This document shows, piece by piece, positions 57,202-64,000 of a stretch of 64,000 nucleotides of DNA. Under the pieces are notes generated by a model that worked only from the letters and a program-made list of their open reading frames with translations, was not told the DNA's origin and searched no databases. Origin of the DNA: Novosphingobium flavum (GTDB lineage Bacteria; Pseudomonadota; Alphaproteobacteria; Sphingomonadales; Sphingomonadaceae). The stretch's first letter is position 1, and each line of letters begins with the position of its first letter. The stretch covers positions 1-64,000 of the forward strand of contig NZ_JACLAW010000011.1 in assembly GCF_014230315.1 (NCBI RefSeq). Direction: 5' to 3'. The translations under genes and the position numbers were made by a program.

Positions 57202-57680
57202 GGAGATGTCAGTCTGATGCGAACTCGTCTCCGTTGGTCAGGCCTACCCTTCTCCGCACGATTTATCAGGCCATGAGATTCTGCCACTCGGCGAAGGCCG
57301 CCGAGCGTCTCCGTTTGTAGACTTCCCTGCTGACGAGATGGCGTTCCTGGGCAAAATGATTGTGAACCGAGGCGTGGACCGAAGCGAATTTCTGCAGCGT
57401 CTTCATCCGCCGGAAACGCTGCATCACCCGCTCCTTTCGGCGCAGGGGCAGGTGTGAATTTTCAACCCGGTTGTTAAGGTGGCGGCCGGCCTCCCGGCGA
57501 CCTTCGTTTCCGAGTTCTCGCATGGCGGCGGGGTAGGATCGCAGCCCGTCGGTGACGATGGCATCGGCCTTGCCGTGGCGCTTCAAGGTCTTCTTCAGGA
57601 ACCGCAACGCTGCGGATTTATCTCGCTTTTTGGTGACAAAGGATTCCAGAACCTCGCCTTCGTGATCAACGGCCCGCCAG
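57202..57680 (-). mobile_element. Truncated IS6-family element (IS-E), interrupted by IS-F
   Basis: Matches 55546-56024 of IS-D base for base as far as I can see, then stops abruptly at the left end of IS-F (GGTGCTGTCAGTC at 57681). The transposase-start half is absent on the other side of IS-F, so a deletion followed or accompanied the insertion. Confidence 0.85.
57266..57680 (-). pseudogene. C-terminal transposase fragment (IS-E)
   Basis: Codes for the last 138 or so residues, from W-R-A-V-D-H-E-G-E-V to the normal end, the same as IS-D. The second D and the E of the catalytic triad remain, the first D and the HTH are missing. Confidence 0.85.
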
Positions 57681-58523
57681 GGTGCTGTCAGTCTAATGCG
57701 AACCGCTCTCCACTGGTCAGGCGCCCCCTCACCCGTCCGGCACTTCAACCCATTAAGCTCTGCCACTCGGCCCATGCGGCCGAGCGGCGAAGCTTGTAGG
57801 TCTGTCTGTCAACGAGGTGGCGCTCCTGAGAGAAATGGTTGTGGACCGAGGCGTGGACCGAACTGAACTTCTGCAGCGTCTTCATCCGTCGGAAGCGGAG
57901 CATGGCACGCTCCCTCCTGCGGACGGGCAGGTGGCTGCTCTCACAACGATTGTTCGCCCACCTCCCCAGCTCCTGCTTTTGCTCGCATCCGAGTTCGGTC
58001 ATCGCCGCGCGGTATGACCGTAAACCGTCGGTGGTGATCGCCTCGGGCGAGCCGTGGCGCTTCAGCGCCTTCTTCATGAACCGCAGCGCAGCCGCCTTGT
58101 CGCGGGTCTTGGTAACGTAGCTTTCCAGGACTTCGCCTTCGTGATCGACGGCGCGCCAGAGGTACACCATCTCGCCGTTCACCTTCACGTACATCTCGTC
58201 GAGATGCCACCGCCAGTGCCGGAAGCCCCGCATCCGACTGACCCGTTGTCGCCGGATGTCCGCCGCAAACAGCGGCCCGAACCGGTTCCACCAGTGCCGC
58301 ACGGTCTCGTGACAGACATCGATGCCGCGCTCGAACAAGAGGTCCTCTACGTTCCTCAGCGACAGCGGGAAACGCACATACATGAGCACCGCGAGACGGA
58401 TGATCTCCGGGGACGAGTTGAAGTATTTGAACGGACTGGCGGGCTTGCGAGGACGGGGCATGGCCCCGCCCTACCAGTCAACACCCCGCACCGCCAAGCG
58501 GTGCAGTTGGTCTGACAGAGTCC
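57681..58523 (-). mobile_element. IS6-family insertion sequence, intact divergent copy (IS-F)
   Basis: About 843 bp bounded by GGTGCTGTCAGTC and the complement of GGACTCTGTCAGACC. It encodes a full transposase that differs at many positions from the other copies, so it came from a separate lineage. It sits inside IS-E on one side and in the 3' end of the MFS gene on the other. Confidence 0.87.
57745..58461 (-). CDS. IS6-family transposase (IS-F)
   Basis: The 238-residue protein starts M-P-R-P-R-K-P-A-S-P-F-K-Y-F-N-S. Catalytic D (D-E-M-Y-V-K), D (T-D-G-L-R-S-Y) and E (R-C-E-S-S-H) are present. It is distinct from the other copies in, for example, E-Q-K-Q-E-L-G-R-W-A-N-N and the C-terminus Y-K-L-R-R-S-A-A-W-A-E-W. 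Confidence 0.92.
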   Translation of the reverse strand: MPRPRKPASPFKYFNSSPEIIRLAVLMYVRFPLSLRNVEDLLFERGIDVCHETVRHWWNRFGPLFAADIRRQRVSRMRGFRHWRWHLDEMYVKVNGEMVYLWRAVDHEGEVLESYVTKTRDKAAALRFMKKALKRHGSPEAITTDGLRSYRAAMTELGCEQKQELGRWANNRCESSHLPVRRRERAMLRFRRMKTLQKFSSVHASVHNHFSQERHLVDRQTYKLRRSAAWAEWQSLMG

Positions 58524-59773
58524 GCCTCACTATTGCGGGCGCTTGGAAACAGTACGATCCACACCGCGCATGTAATCGCTCCGAGGCACAGCGGAAGCAG
58601 CAGGAGCGGGGTCCATGCCACCGCGCCCGATGCAGCATTGGGTGCAACAAAGGCGGCGAAGATCTTGCCGGAGGATGCCGAGCCGATGGCAGCGCCGAAG
58701 CCCGAAATCATCAGCACCAGCCAGCTCTGCGCTTGCGCCGCAAGATCCGGGGTGGCGCACCTGGCAATGAACATCGCGGCGACGACGATGAAATAGTCGC
58801 TGCAGATGCCGTGCATGATCACACTCAAATAAGCGGCGCCCAGCAGGCCATGAGCGGCAAGGATGAACAGCGCAAAGCGAACGCCCCACAGCCCCATTCC
58901 GAGCAGGAGCGACCACTTCATCCCGATCCGCGAGAGGGCAAAGGGAATGGTCACGATGAAGACGAGTTCGGACAATTGCCCCATCGCCAGCACCCCGGCG
59001 ACATTCTTGATCCCCAGCGCCGCCAGGTAAGGCGATGCAAAGGTGTTGTAGATCCCAAGCGAGATCGATGTAAGCAGCGCGCAGAACATCAAGACCGCAA
59101 AGCCCCGGTTGCGGAACAGGACAAAGGCCCTGGCCCCCACCAGGTCGCCCAACGAAAAGTGGGAATCCACCGAAGGCGGCGGCCGCTTGGGCAAAGTCTG
59201 CGCGACCAGGGCAAGCGCAGTACTGCTCGCCGCGGCGAAATAGAATACCCCGGTCGAGGACGACAGCCCCAAGGCCCCGACGCAAATGCCGGCAAGGGCC
59301 CAGCCGAGCGGTCCGAACACGCGGATATAGGGAAATATTCGCTGGTGTTCGCCCAGTTCGACCAGCGCGATGGCGTTGACCATGCCAAGGGTCGGCTGGA
59401 AGAAGAGCATGTTGCAAAAGATCAGCACCAGGGTCAGCGTGAGATCGCCCCCCTGCAGCGCGGAAGGGATAGCAGTGATGATCGCCGCGCTGGCCAGGTG
59501 CAGAAGGCTCAACAGGTTGCGGGGAGCGAGGAAGCGGTCGCCTACCGCGCCCATGAACAGGGGCGAGACAATCGCCGCGATCGCGCTGAGGAAATAGGCC
59601 TGCCCGATCACCGAGGCCGCACCGTGGGTAGACAACACCAGGCCGAGCGTGGCGAACCACGATCCGAAGACCGCGAATTCGAGCAGCATCATCGCCACCA
59701 GCTTGGCGACCAGAGGCCGCGCGACCTTGCCGGTGGGTTGGGCGCCGGAACCGGCATCCACGATGGGCATCAT
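58478..59773 (-). CDS. MFS transporter (nucleoside:H+ symporter-like), C-terminus replaced by IS-F sequence
   Basis: The 431-residue membrane protein has about twelve hydrophobic segments and motifs of the NHS/NupG-like MFS group (F-F-Q-P-T-L-G-M-V-N-A-I-A-L, F-G-P-L-G-W-A-L-A-G, G-A-V-G-D-R-F). Start 59773 follows GGGAG. The native frame reaches the IS-F end at 58523, and the last 14 residues (D-S-V-R-P-T-A-P-L-G-G-A-G-C) are encoded by the IS terminus. Since the final membrane helix lies before this, the transporter may still work. The substrate is unknown, probably one used by the neighbouring reductase genes. Confidence 0.82.
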   Translation of the reverse strand: MMPIVDAGSGAQPTGKVARPLVAKLVAMMLLEFAVFGSWFATLGLVLSTHGAASVIGQAYFLSAIAAIVSPLFMGAVGDRFLAPRNLLSLLHLASAAIITAIPSALQGGDLTLTLVLIFCNMLFFQPTLGMVNAIALVELGEHQRIFPYIRVFGPLGWALAGICVGALGLSSSTGVFYFAAASSTALALVAQTLPKRPPPSVDSHFSLGDLVGARAFVLFRNRGFAVLMFCALLTSISLGIYNTFASPYLAALGIKNVAGVLAMGQLSELVFIVTIPFALSRIGMKWSLLLGMGLWGVRFALFILAAHGLLGAAYLSVIMHGICSDYFIVVAAMFIARCATPDLAAQAQSWLVLMISGFGAAIGSASSGKIFAAFVAPNAASGAVAWTPLLLLPLCLGAITCAVWIVLFPSARNSEADSVRPTAPLGGAGC

Positions 59774-59885
59774 TTCCCGCTCTCCCTTATGCGCTGCCCT
59801 GCTGCTCGGGCGATTGTCGCAATCGTGAACCCGGTCGAAGGCAATGGCGATGGGCCTTTCAGGCACCCTCAACCGGTGCTTTCGG

Positions 59886-60908
59886 CTACCCGCCCGGCCG
59901 CGCGGCCGGGGTAAACTGGGCGGTCAGGGCCGGGTCCGTATTGGCAACGCCCGCGAGGATCGCATCGATCCGGGCCATGACGTCGGGCGACAGGTCGATC
60001 TCGGCCGCCTTCACGTTCTCGGTCAGTTGTTCAGGGCGCGAGGCGCCGATCACGGCCGTCGCGACATTGGGATTCTTGAGCACCCAGGCGAGGGCCATCT
60101 GTGACATCGAAACGCCAAGGTCGGCCGCAACCGGCTTGAGGTTCTGGACGGCCTGCAACACCTCATCGGTCAGCCAACGAGAGATCATCTGCGCGCCGCC
60201 GCCGACGGTGTCGAGCGCACGCGAGCCTTCGGGCGCTGCCTGTCCCGGCAGGTACTTGCCCGAAAGCACGCCCTGCGCCATCGGCGACCAGACCATCTGG
60301 CTAATCCCCAATTCCTGCGAGGTCGGCACAACCTCCCCTTCGATCACGCGCCACAGCATCGAATATTGCGACTGGTTGGAGATTAGCGAGAAGCCCATCT
60401 GCCGGGCCAACGCCTGCCCCTCGCGCAGCGCCTCGGGCATCCACTCGCTCACGCCGATATAGAGCGCCTTGCCCTGCCGGACGATGTCGGCGAACGCCTG
60501 CATCGTTTCCTCTAGCGGCGTGAAACGATCGTAGCGGTGGGCCATGTACACATCGACATAGTCCATGCCGAGCCGGCTGAGACTGCCGTTGATGCTTTCC
60601 ATGATGTGCTTGCGTGACAGGCCAACCTCGTTGGGGCCGCGCGGCGCCGGAACGGCCGGGTAGAAGCACTTGGACATGACCACCAGCGACGAGCGCCGCT
60701 GACCCTTCAGCGCGGCGCCAAGGCATTCCTCGGCCGCGCCGTTGGCATAGGTGTCAGCCGTGTCGAAGCTCGTGATGCCGAGATCGAGCGCCGCGCCGAT
60801 GCAGCGCTCAGCGACCTGGCGATCCCGCTCCGCGCCCTGCGTGAGCCAGTTTCCGAAGGTCAGGGCCGAAACCATGAGACCAGAGCGACCAATGAAGCGA
60901 TGTTCCAT
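59886..60908 (-). CDS. Aldo/keto reductase (YghZ / Kv-beta-like)
   Basis: The 340-residue protein has Asp49 and Tyr54 (S-F-D-T-A-D-T-Y-A), Lys80 (V-V-M-S-K) and His124 (Y-M-A-H-R-Y-D), the AKR catalytic tetrad, and A-V-I-G-A-S-R-P-E-Q-L for NADPH phosphate binding. M-E-H-R-F-I-G-R-S-G is the usual N-terminus of the group, so the start is firm although no ribosome-binding site precedes it. A TATAAT on the minus strand only 17 bases upstream suggests a very short leader. It could reduce the aldehyde made by the gene pair at 61740-64000. Confidence 0.88.
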   Translation of the reverse strand: MEHRFIGRSGLMVSALTFGNWLTQGAERDRQVAERCIGAALDLGITSFDTADTYANGAAEECLGAALKGQRRSSLVVMSKCFYPAVPAPRGPNEVGLSRKHIMESINGSLSRLGMDYVDVYMAHRYDRFTPLEETMQAFADIVRQGKALYIGVSEWMPEALREGQALARQMGFSLISNQSQYSMLWRVIEGEVVPTSQELGISQMVWSPMAQGVLSGKYLPGQAAPEGSRALDTVGGGAQMISRWLTDEVLQAVQNLKPVAADLGVSMSQMALAWVLKNPNVATAVIGASRPEQLTENVKAAEIDLSPDVMARIDAILAGVANTDPALTAQFTPAARPGG

Positions 60909-60913
60909 GACGG

Positions 60914-60940
60914 ATCGTATATACGATTATAGACAATCGT
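60914..60940. promoter_or_regulatory. Overlapping palindromes between aldo/keto reductase and GntR genes
   Basis: ATCGTATATACGAT (60914-60927) is a perfect 14-bp palindrome. ACGATT-N6-AATCGT (60923-60940) overlaps it. A perfect minus-strand -10 hexamer TATAAT (60926-60931) lies within. The placement predicts repression of the reductase gene by the adjacent GntR protein. Confidence 0.6.
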
Positions 60941-61057
60941 GGCAATACAGTTTCCCAGCGCCCGGACGAGCAGGCAATCCGCCGGCCGGGAAGCGCCCGC
61001 AACCTACGCTTGTGCCTCCATATTGACGGACTTGCTTCAGGCTGCCACCCGAATCAC

Positions 61058-61684
61058 ATGGGCAACGAAACAGTCTATGAATCACTGCGGACGGCGATCG
61101 CGTCGGGGGAATTGCAGCCGAATATGCGCCTGGTCGAATCCGACCTAATGGCGCAGTATGGCGCCTCACGCCCGGCGGTCCGCAATGCGCTCCTGCGTCT
61201 CGAGACAGAAGGACTGGTTGAGCAGCCCAAGAACACCAGCGCGCGGGTCCGCATGGTTGGTCCCGACGAAGCCATCGAAATCTATCAGGCCCGTTCACTG
61301 CTGGAGAGCCATGCGGCAAGCTTGGCCGCGACCCGGGCGACGCCCGAACAGCTTGCCGAGTTGGAAGCGCTCATCGAACGCGCCGAAGCGGGGTCGCCGA
61401 CGGAAACCCTGAGTTCCGAGACGCAGTTCCACCAGAAGATCCTGGAAATCGCCGGCGATGGCACGATCAAGCGCCTTTGCGGCAGCCTGCACGGCCATCT
61501 CCTGCGCTATCACCACTATACAAAGCTGGTGCAGGATTGGTCGGCCCATTCGCCCTGCGAACACCGGGAGATTCTCGAGGCACTGCGCGCCAGCGACGCG
61601 GCAGCTGCGGCTCGGGCCATGCGCAAACACCTTGATCGACTGACGGAAATCCTCAGGCAAGCCCTGACAAAACGCGATCATTGA
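61058..61684 (+). CDS. GntR-family regulator, FCD subfamily (second)
   Basis: The 208-residue protein (from ATG 61058; GTG 61010 is the frame limit) has a winged HTH V-Y-E-S-L-R-T-A-I-A-S-G-E-L-Q-P-N-M-R-L-V-E-S-D-L, with G-A-S-R-P-A-V-R-N-A-L as recognition helix. An FCD domain follows with H-Q-K-I-L-E-I-A-G-D-G and E-H-R-E-I-L-E-A-L. AT-rich palindromes lie on both sides of the gene, in front of the reductase and of the adenylating enzyme genes, its probable targets. Confidence 0.88.
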   Translation: MGNETVYESLRTAIASGELQPNMRLVESDLMAQYGASRPAVRNALLRLETEGLVEQPKNTSARVRMVGPDEAIEIYQARSLLESHAASLAATRATPEQLAELEALIERAEAGSPTETLSSETQFHQKILEIAGDGTIKRLCGSLHGHLLRYHHYTKLVQDWSAHSPCEHREILEALRASDAAAAARAMRKHLDRLTEILRQALTKRDH

Positions 61685-61687
61685 CAC

Positions 61688-61701
61688 GATTATATATAAT
61701 C
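61688..61701. promoter_or_regulatory. Palindrome GATTATATATAATC before the adenylating-enzyme gene
   Basis: A perfect 14-bp palindrome, extended to 22 bp (ACA...TGT) with one mismatched pair, begins four bases after the GntR stop and ends 38 bases before the ATG at 61740. A TTGACA at 61681-61686 could be the -35 element, which would put the palindrome in the spacer. It resembles the 60914 site in its central TATATA. Confidence 0.55.
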
Positions 61702-61739
61702 TTGTAACAGGATTCTGCTTCATACGAGAGTATCCTGCC

Positions 61740-62849
61740 ATGTCGCACGCCGCCAACCCGATTCTCGAATTGCCCTTCGGCACTCTGCCGGACCCTGATG
61801 CGTACATCCAGGCGGCCATGGCCTGGCACTTCGATCCCGAAACCGGCTCGCCGTTCTGGCTTGAGCGGGCCAAGACCCTGGACTTCGATCCGCGCGCCGA
61901 CGTGAAGTCGCACGCCGACCTCGCGCTGTTCCCCAACGTCACCGACGAAATCCGCGACGTTCCCGCCGCCTCGTTCATCCCCAAGGGCTACGGCTCCAAA
62001 TCGCAAGTGCTCGCGATCATCGAAAGCGGCGGCACCACTGGCGCGCCCAAGGCGCTGCCGCTGATGGCTGACTTCGCCCAGTTGATGGTGGACCGCGACG
62101 TTTATATCTTCGAGCACTACGGCCTGACTCACGAGAAGAACTGGCTGCTGTTCTCGCCCAGCGGCCCGCATGGCGCACTCGAGCAGGCTCGCCGCGGCGC
62201 CCGCGCCTACGGCGTTCTTCCCTTCGCGATCGACATGGACCCGCGCTGGGTGAAGAAGGAAATCGGCGCCGGCAAGCAGGCCGAGGCCGACGCCTATGCC
62301 GAACATCTGCTGGATCAGGCGCTCTTCATCATGCGGGGTCAGAACATCGGCTATATCCGCCTTACCCCGCCGATCCTCTCGCGCATCTGCCGCCATGACG
62401 AATGGGTCGACCTGATCCGCGAGAACGTGTCCTACATCCACTGGGGTGGCGCCTCGATGGACGCCGACACCCGCCACTTCTACATGGACGAGATGTTCCC
62501 GGGCATGACGCTGGCCGGCTCCTACGGGACAACCATGGCCCTGGGTTCCGGCGGCGCACAGCGCTTCGGCGCAGAGGACGCGAACGAGACGATCTTCGAC
62601 CCGACCCTATCTCCCTACACCACCTTCGAAGTGCGCGACGCCAACACCGGCGAGCGCGTGGAATATGGCCAGCGCGGCCAACTCGTGGTCAACCACGTCA
62701 GCAAGGCCCTGCTGCTCCCCAACAATGCCGAGCGCGATGCCGTGACCCGGATCGCGCCGGTCAATCCCAACCAGATCGGTGATTCCATCGCCGACATTGC
62801 CCCGCTGGTCGAATTCAAGGGCCAGAAGGTGATCGAGGGGGTGTACTGA
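61740..62849 (+). CDS. Acyl-adenylating enzyme, LuxE/EhpF-like (ANL superfamily)
   Basis: The 369-residue protein has the adenylate-forming P-loop E-S-G-G-T-T-G-A-P-K and later G-S-Y-G-T-T-M-A-L-G and E-Y-G-Q-R-G-Q-L-V-V, as in LuxE and phenazine EhpF-type proteins. It is shorter than typical CoA ligases (about 500 residues) and lacks a clear mobile C-terminal domain, as LuxE/EhpF do. It should activate a carboxylic acid as acyl-AMP for the dehydrogenase-fold partner encoded one base downstream. The substrate is unknown. Confidence 0.75.
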   Translation: MSHAANPILELPFGTLPDPDAYIQAAMAWHFDPETGSPFWLERAKTLDFDPRADVKSHADLALFPNVTDEIRDVPAASFIPKGYGSKSQVLAIIESGGTTGAPKALPLMADFAQLMVDRDVYIFEHYGLTHEKNWLLFSPSGPHGALEQARRGARAYGVLPFAIDMDPRWVKKEIGAGKQAEADAYAEHLLDQALFIMRGQNIGYIRLTPPILSRICRHDEWVDLIRENVSYIHWGGASMDADTRHFYMDEMFPGMTLAGSYGTTMALGSGGAQRFGAEDANETIFDPTLSPYTTFEVRDANTGERVEYGQRGQLVVNHVSKALLLPNNAERDAVTRIAPVNPNQIGDSIADIAPLVEFKGQKVIEGVY

Positions 62850-62850
62850 G

Positions 62851-64000
62851 ATGTCCGACGTTCTCGACGAACTGTTCCAAATCGACGCCCTCGGCCCGTC
62901 CGGCGCCTATCGTTCGCGCAACCGGATGACCGTGACCGAGGTCGGCGGCAAGCCCGTGGCCGAACTCAGCCTCGCTCCCGCCCCCTACGTTTCGCGCGCC
63001 ATGTCCGCCTTGCGCAAGGCAGACACAATGGACCGCGAGGCTCGCCTTGCCGCCATCGCCCGGGCGGGCGAGGCTTTCCAGAACGGCACTATCGCCGGGC
63101 TCTCGCCCGACGAATACCACCGCATGGTCTCGCGCATTTCCGGTCTCGGCATTGCCGAAGTACGCTCCGCCGCGGGCAAGATCGCGGCCTATTCCCAGCA
63201 AGCGTGGGACCGCGCGCAGTTCGCCCGTCCGCTGGGCGTGGTGCCGACCACCGACCATCCGTCCGTCGGCAAGGGCGTGGGCCTGTGGGTCCGGCGCGGT
63301 GACGTGTTCGGGGTCCATGCCGCAGGCAATCACCCCGCGATCCACGGGGGCTGGCTCGAAGCGCTTGCGCTCGGTTACCGCGTGGCCGTGCGCCCCTCAC
63401 GCCGCGAGCCGCTCACCCCGCACCGGCTGGTCACCGCCCTGCACGAGGCCGGGTTCGGCCATGATCATGTCATCTTCCTGCCGACCGACTATGCGGCGGC
63501 CGACGAGATGATCCACGCCTCCGACCTCGCCATGGTCTACGGCGGCGCCGACGTGATCGCCAAGTACAGCGGCACCCGCCTGCTTCCGCAGGGACCGGGC
63601 CGCTCCAAGATCCTGATCGCCGGCGAGCACGACTGGCGCGACTATGTCGATCTCGTTGTCGAATCCGCCAGCCGCGGCGGCGGCACTGGCTGCACCAATG
63701 TCACCACGATCCTGGTCGAGGGCGACCGCTCCGTCGCGGCCGACTTCGCCCGCGCCGTGGCGGACAAGCTGGCCCTGATCCCCTCGCTCCGCCCGGAAGA
63801 CGAGTGCGCCGTCCTGCCGGTCCAGCCGATCGAGGAAGCGCGGCGGATCGAAAGCTACCTGCTCGAAACTGCGCAGGGCACCGAGGCCATGCTCGGTGGT
63901 GAGGGGATCGTAGACGACCTGGGTGACGGCAGCGCGGTGATGCGCCCGGCCGTGCATGTGCTCGACAGCGCAGCCGACGTGCAGACGAAGGGCATCGAAC
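62851..64000 (+). CDS. Aldehyde dehydrogenase-fold acyl reductase (LuxC/EhpG-like), 3' end outside window
   Basis: The frame starts at ATG 62851, directly after the TGAG of the adenylating-enzyme gene, and is open to the window edge (383 codons). It shows ALDH-superfamily features: F-G-V-H-A-A-G-N-H-P-A in the cofactor region, a K-x-S-G-T-R region and the active-site stretch S-R-G-G-G-T-G-C-T-N with the catalytic Cys. LuxC- and EhpG-type proteins of this fold reduce acyl groups received from adenylate intermediates to aldehydes with NAD(P)H. The pair therefore resembles a two-protein carboxylic acid reductase. Confidence 0.75.
   Translation, partial: MSDVLDELFQIDALGPSGAYRSRNRMTVTEVGGKPVAELSLAPAPYVSRAMSALRKADTMDREARLAAIARAGEAFQNGTIAGLSPDEYHRMVSRISGLGIAEVRSAAGKIAAYSQQAWDRAQFARPLGVVPTTDHPSVGKGVGLWVRRGDVFGVHAAGNHPAIHGGWLEALALGYRVAVRPSRREPLTPHRLVTALHEAGFGHDHVIFLPTDYAAADEMIHASDLAMVYGGADVIAKYSGTRLLPQGPGRSKILIAGEHDWRDYVDLVVESASRGGGTGCTNVTTILVEGDRSVAADFARAVADKLALIPSLRPEDECAVLPVQPIEEARRIESYLLETAQGTEAMLGGEGIVDDLGDGSAVMRPAVHVLDSAADVQTKGIE

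Overview
The window looks like DNA from a sphingomonad-type alphaproteobacterium (Novosphingobium/Sphingobium-like). This is inferred from the high GC content, three large TonB-dependent receptors, a LigAB-type protocatechuate dioxygenase pair, a FecI/FecR/TonB-receptor unit and many aromatic-degradation families. It reads as accessory catabolic DNA: five functional modules separated by full or broken copies of one IS6-family insertion sequence. All full copies and all recognisable remnants but one have the transposase on the minus strand. No rRNA, tRNA or CRISPR array was seen.

Module 1 (1-25221) is an aromatic-ester/aromatic-acid catabolic region. After a partial dihydroxyphthalate-decarboxylase-like gene, a minus-strand operon encodes a TonB-dependent receptor, three tandem secreted type-B carboxylesterases and a LysR regulator with two N-terminal HTH domains. 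Next come an aldehyde dehydrogenase, a NitT/TauT-type ABC importer (binding protein, ATPase, permease), a DapA-family aldolase/hydratase, a SnoaL-like protein, a LigB/LigA extradiol dioxygenase, a 4-oxalocrotonate-type tautomerase, a second unusual class III dioxygenase homologue, an aldo/keto reductase and a second double-HTH LysR protein. A divergent FCD-type GntR regulator and a tannase/feruloyl-esterase-family protein close the module. A shared palindrome (ATTGGT-N-ACCAAT) occurs upstream of the receptor operon, upstream of the tautomerase/LigAB operon and between the LysR and GntR genes, which suggests one regulon. The likely logic is import of aromatic esters, periplasmic hydrolysis, acid uptake, ring cleavage, then tautomerase/aldolase/dehydrogenase steps.

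Module 2 (25665-31271) is an ECF sigma factor - FecR - STN-domain TonB receptor - four-EF-hand protein operon. The sigma factor frame lacks a normal start codon. Module 3 (32405-46814) looks like organosulfur scavenging: rhodanese-repeat protein, two NtaA/DszA-type flavin monooxygenases, a peptide/nickel-type ABC importer, a TonB receptor broken by one in-frame stop, a cysteine-dioxygenase-like cupin, a LysR regulator and a thioredoxin-fold protein. Module 4 (47821-55489) is the propionyl-CoA to succinyl-CoA pathway (pccB, epimerase, mutase, pccA) with a divergent ScfR/RamB-type regulator and RamB-like boxes. Module 5 (58478-64000) has an MFS transporter fused at its C-terminus into an IS end, an aldo/keto reductase, a GntR regulator flanked by AT-rich palindromes, and an adenylating enzyme plus an aldehyde-dehydrogenase-fold protein that together look like a split carboxylate reductase.

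The main novelty candidates are the GntR-operator regulon around the ester/meta-cleavage cluster, the extradiol dioxygenase homologue with Gln at the expected metal-ligand positions, the paired double-HTH LysR regulators, the split acyl-adenylate/aldehyde system, and the IS6-stitched modular layout.
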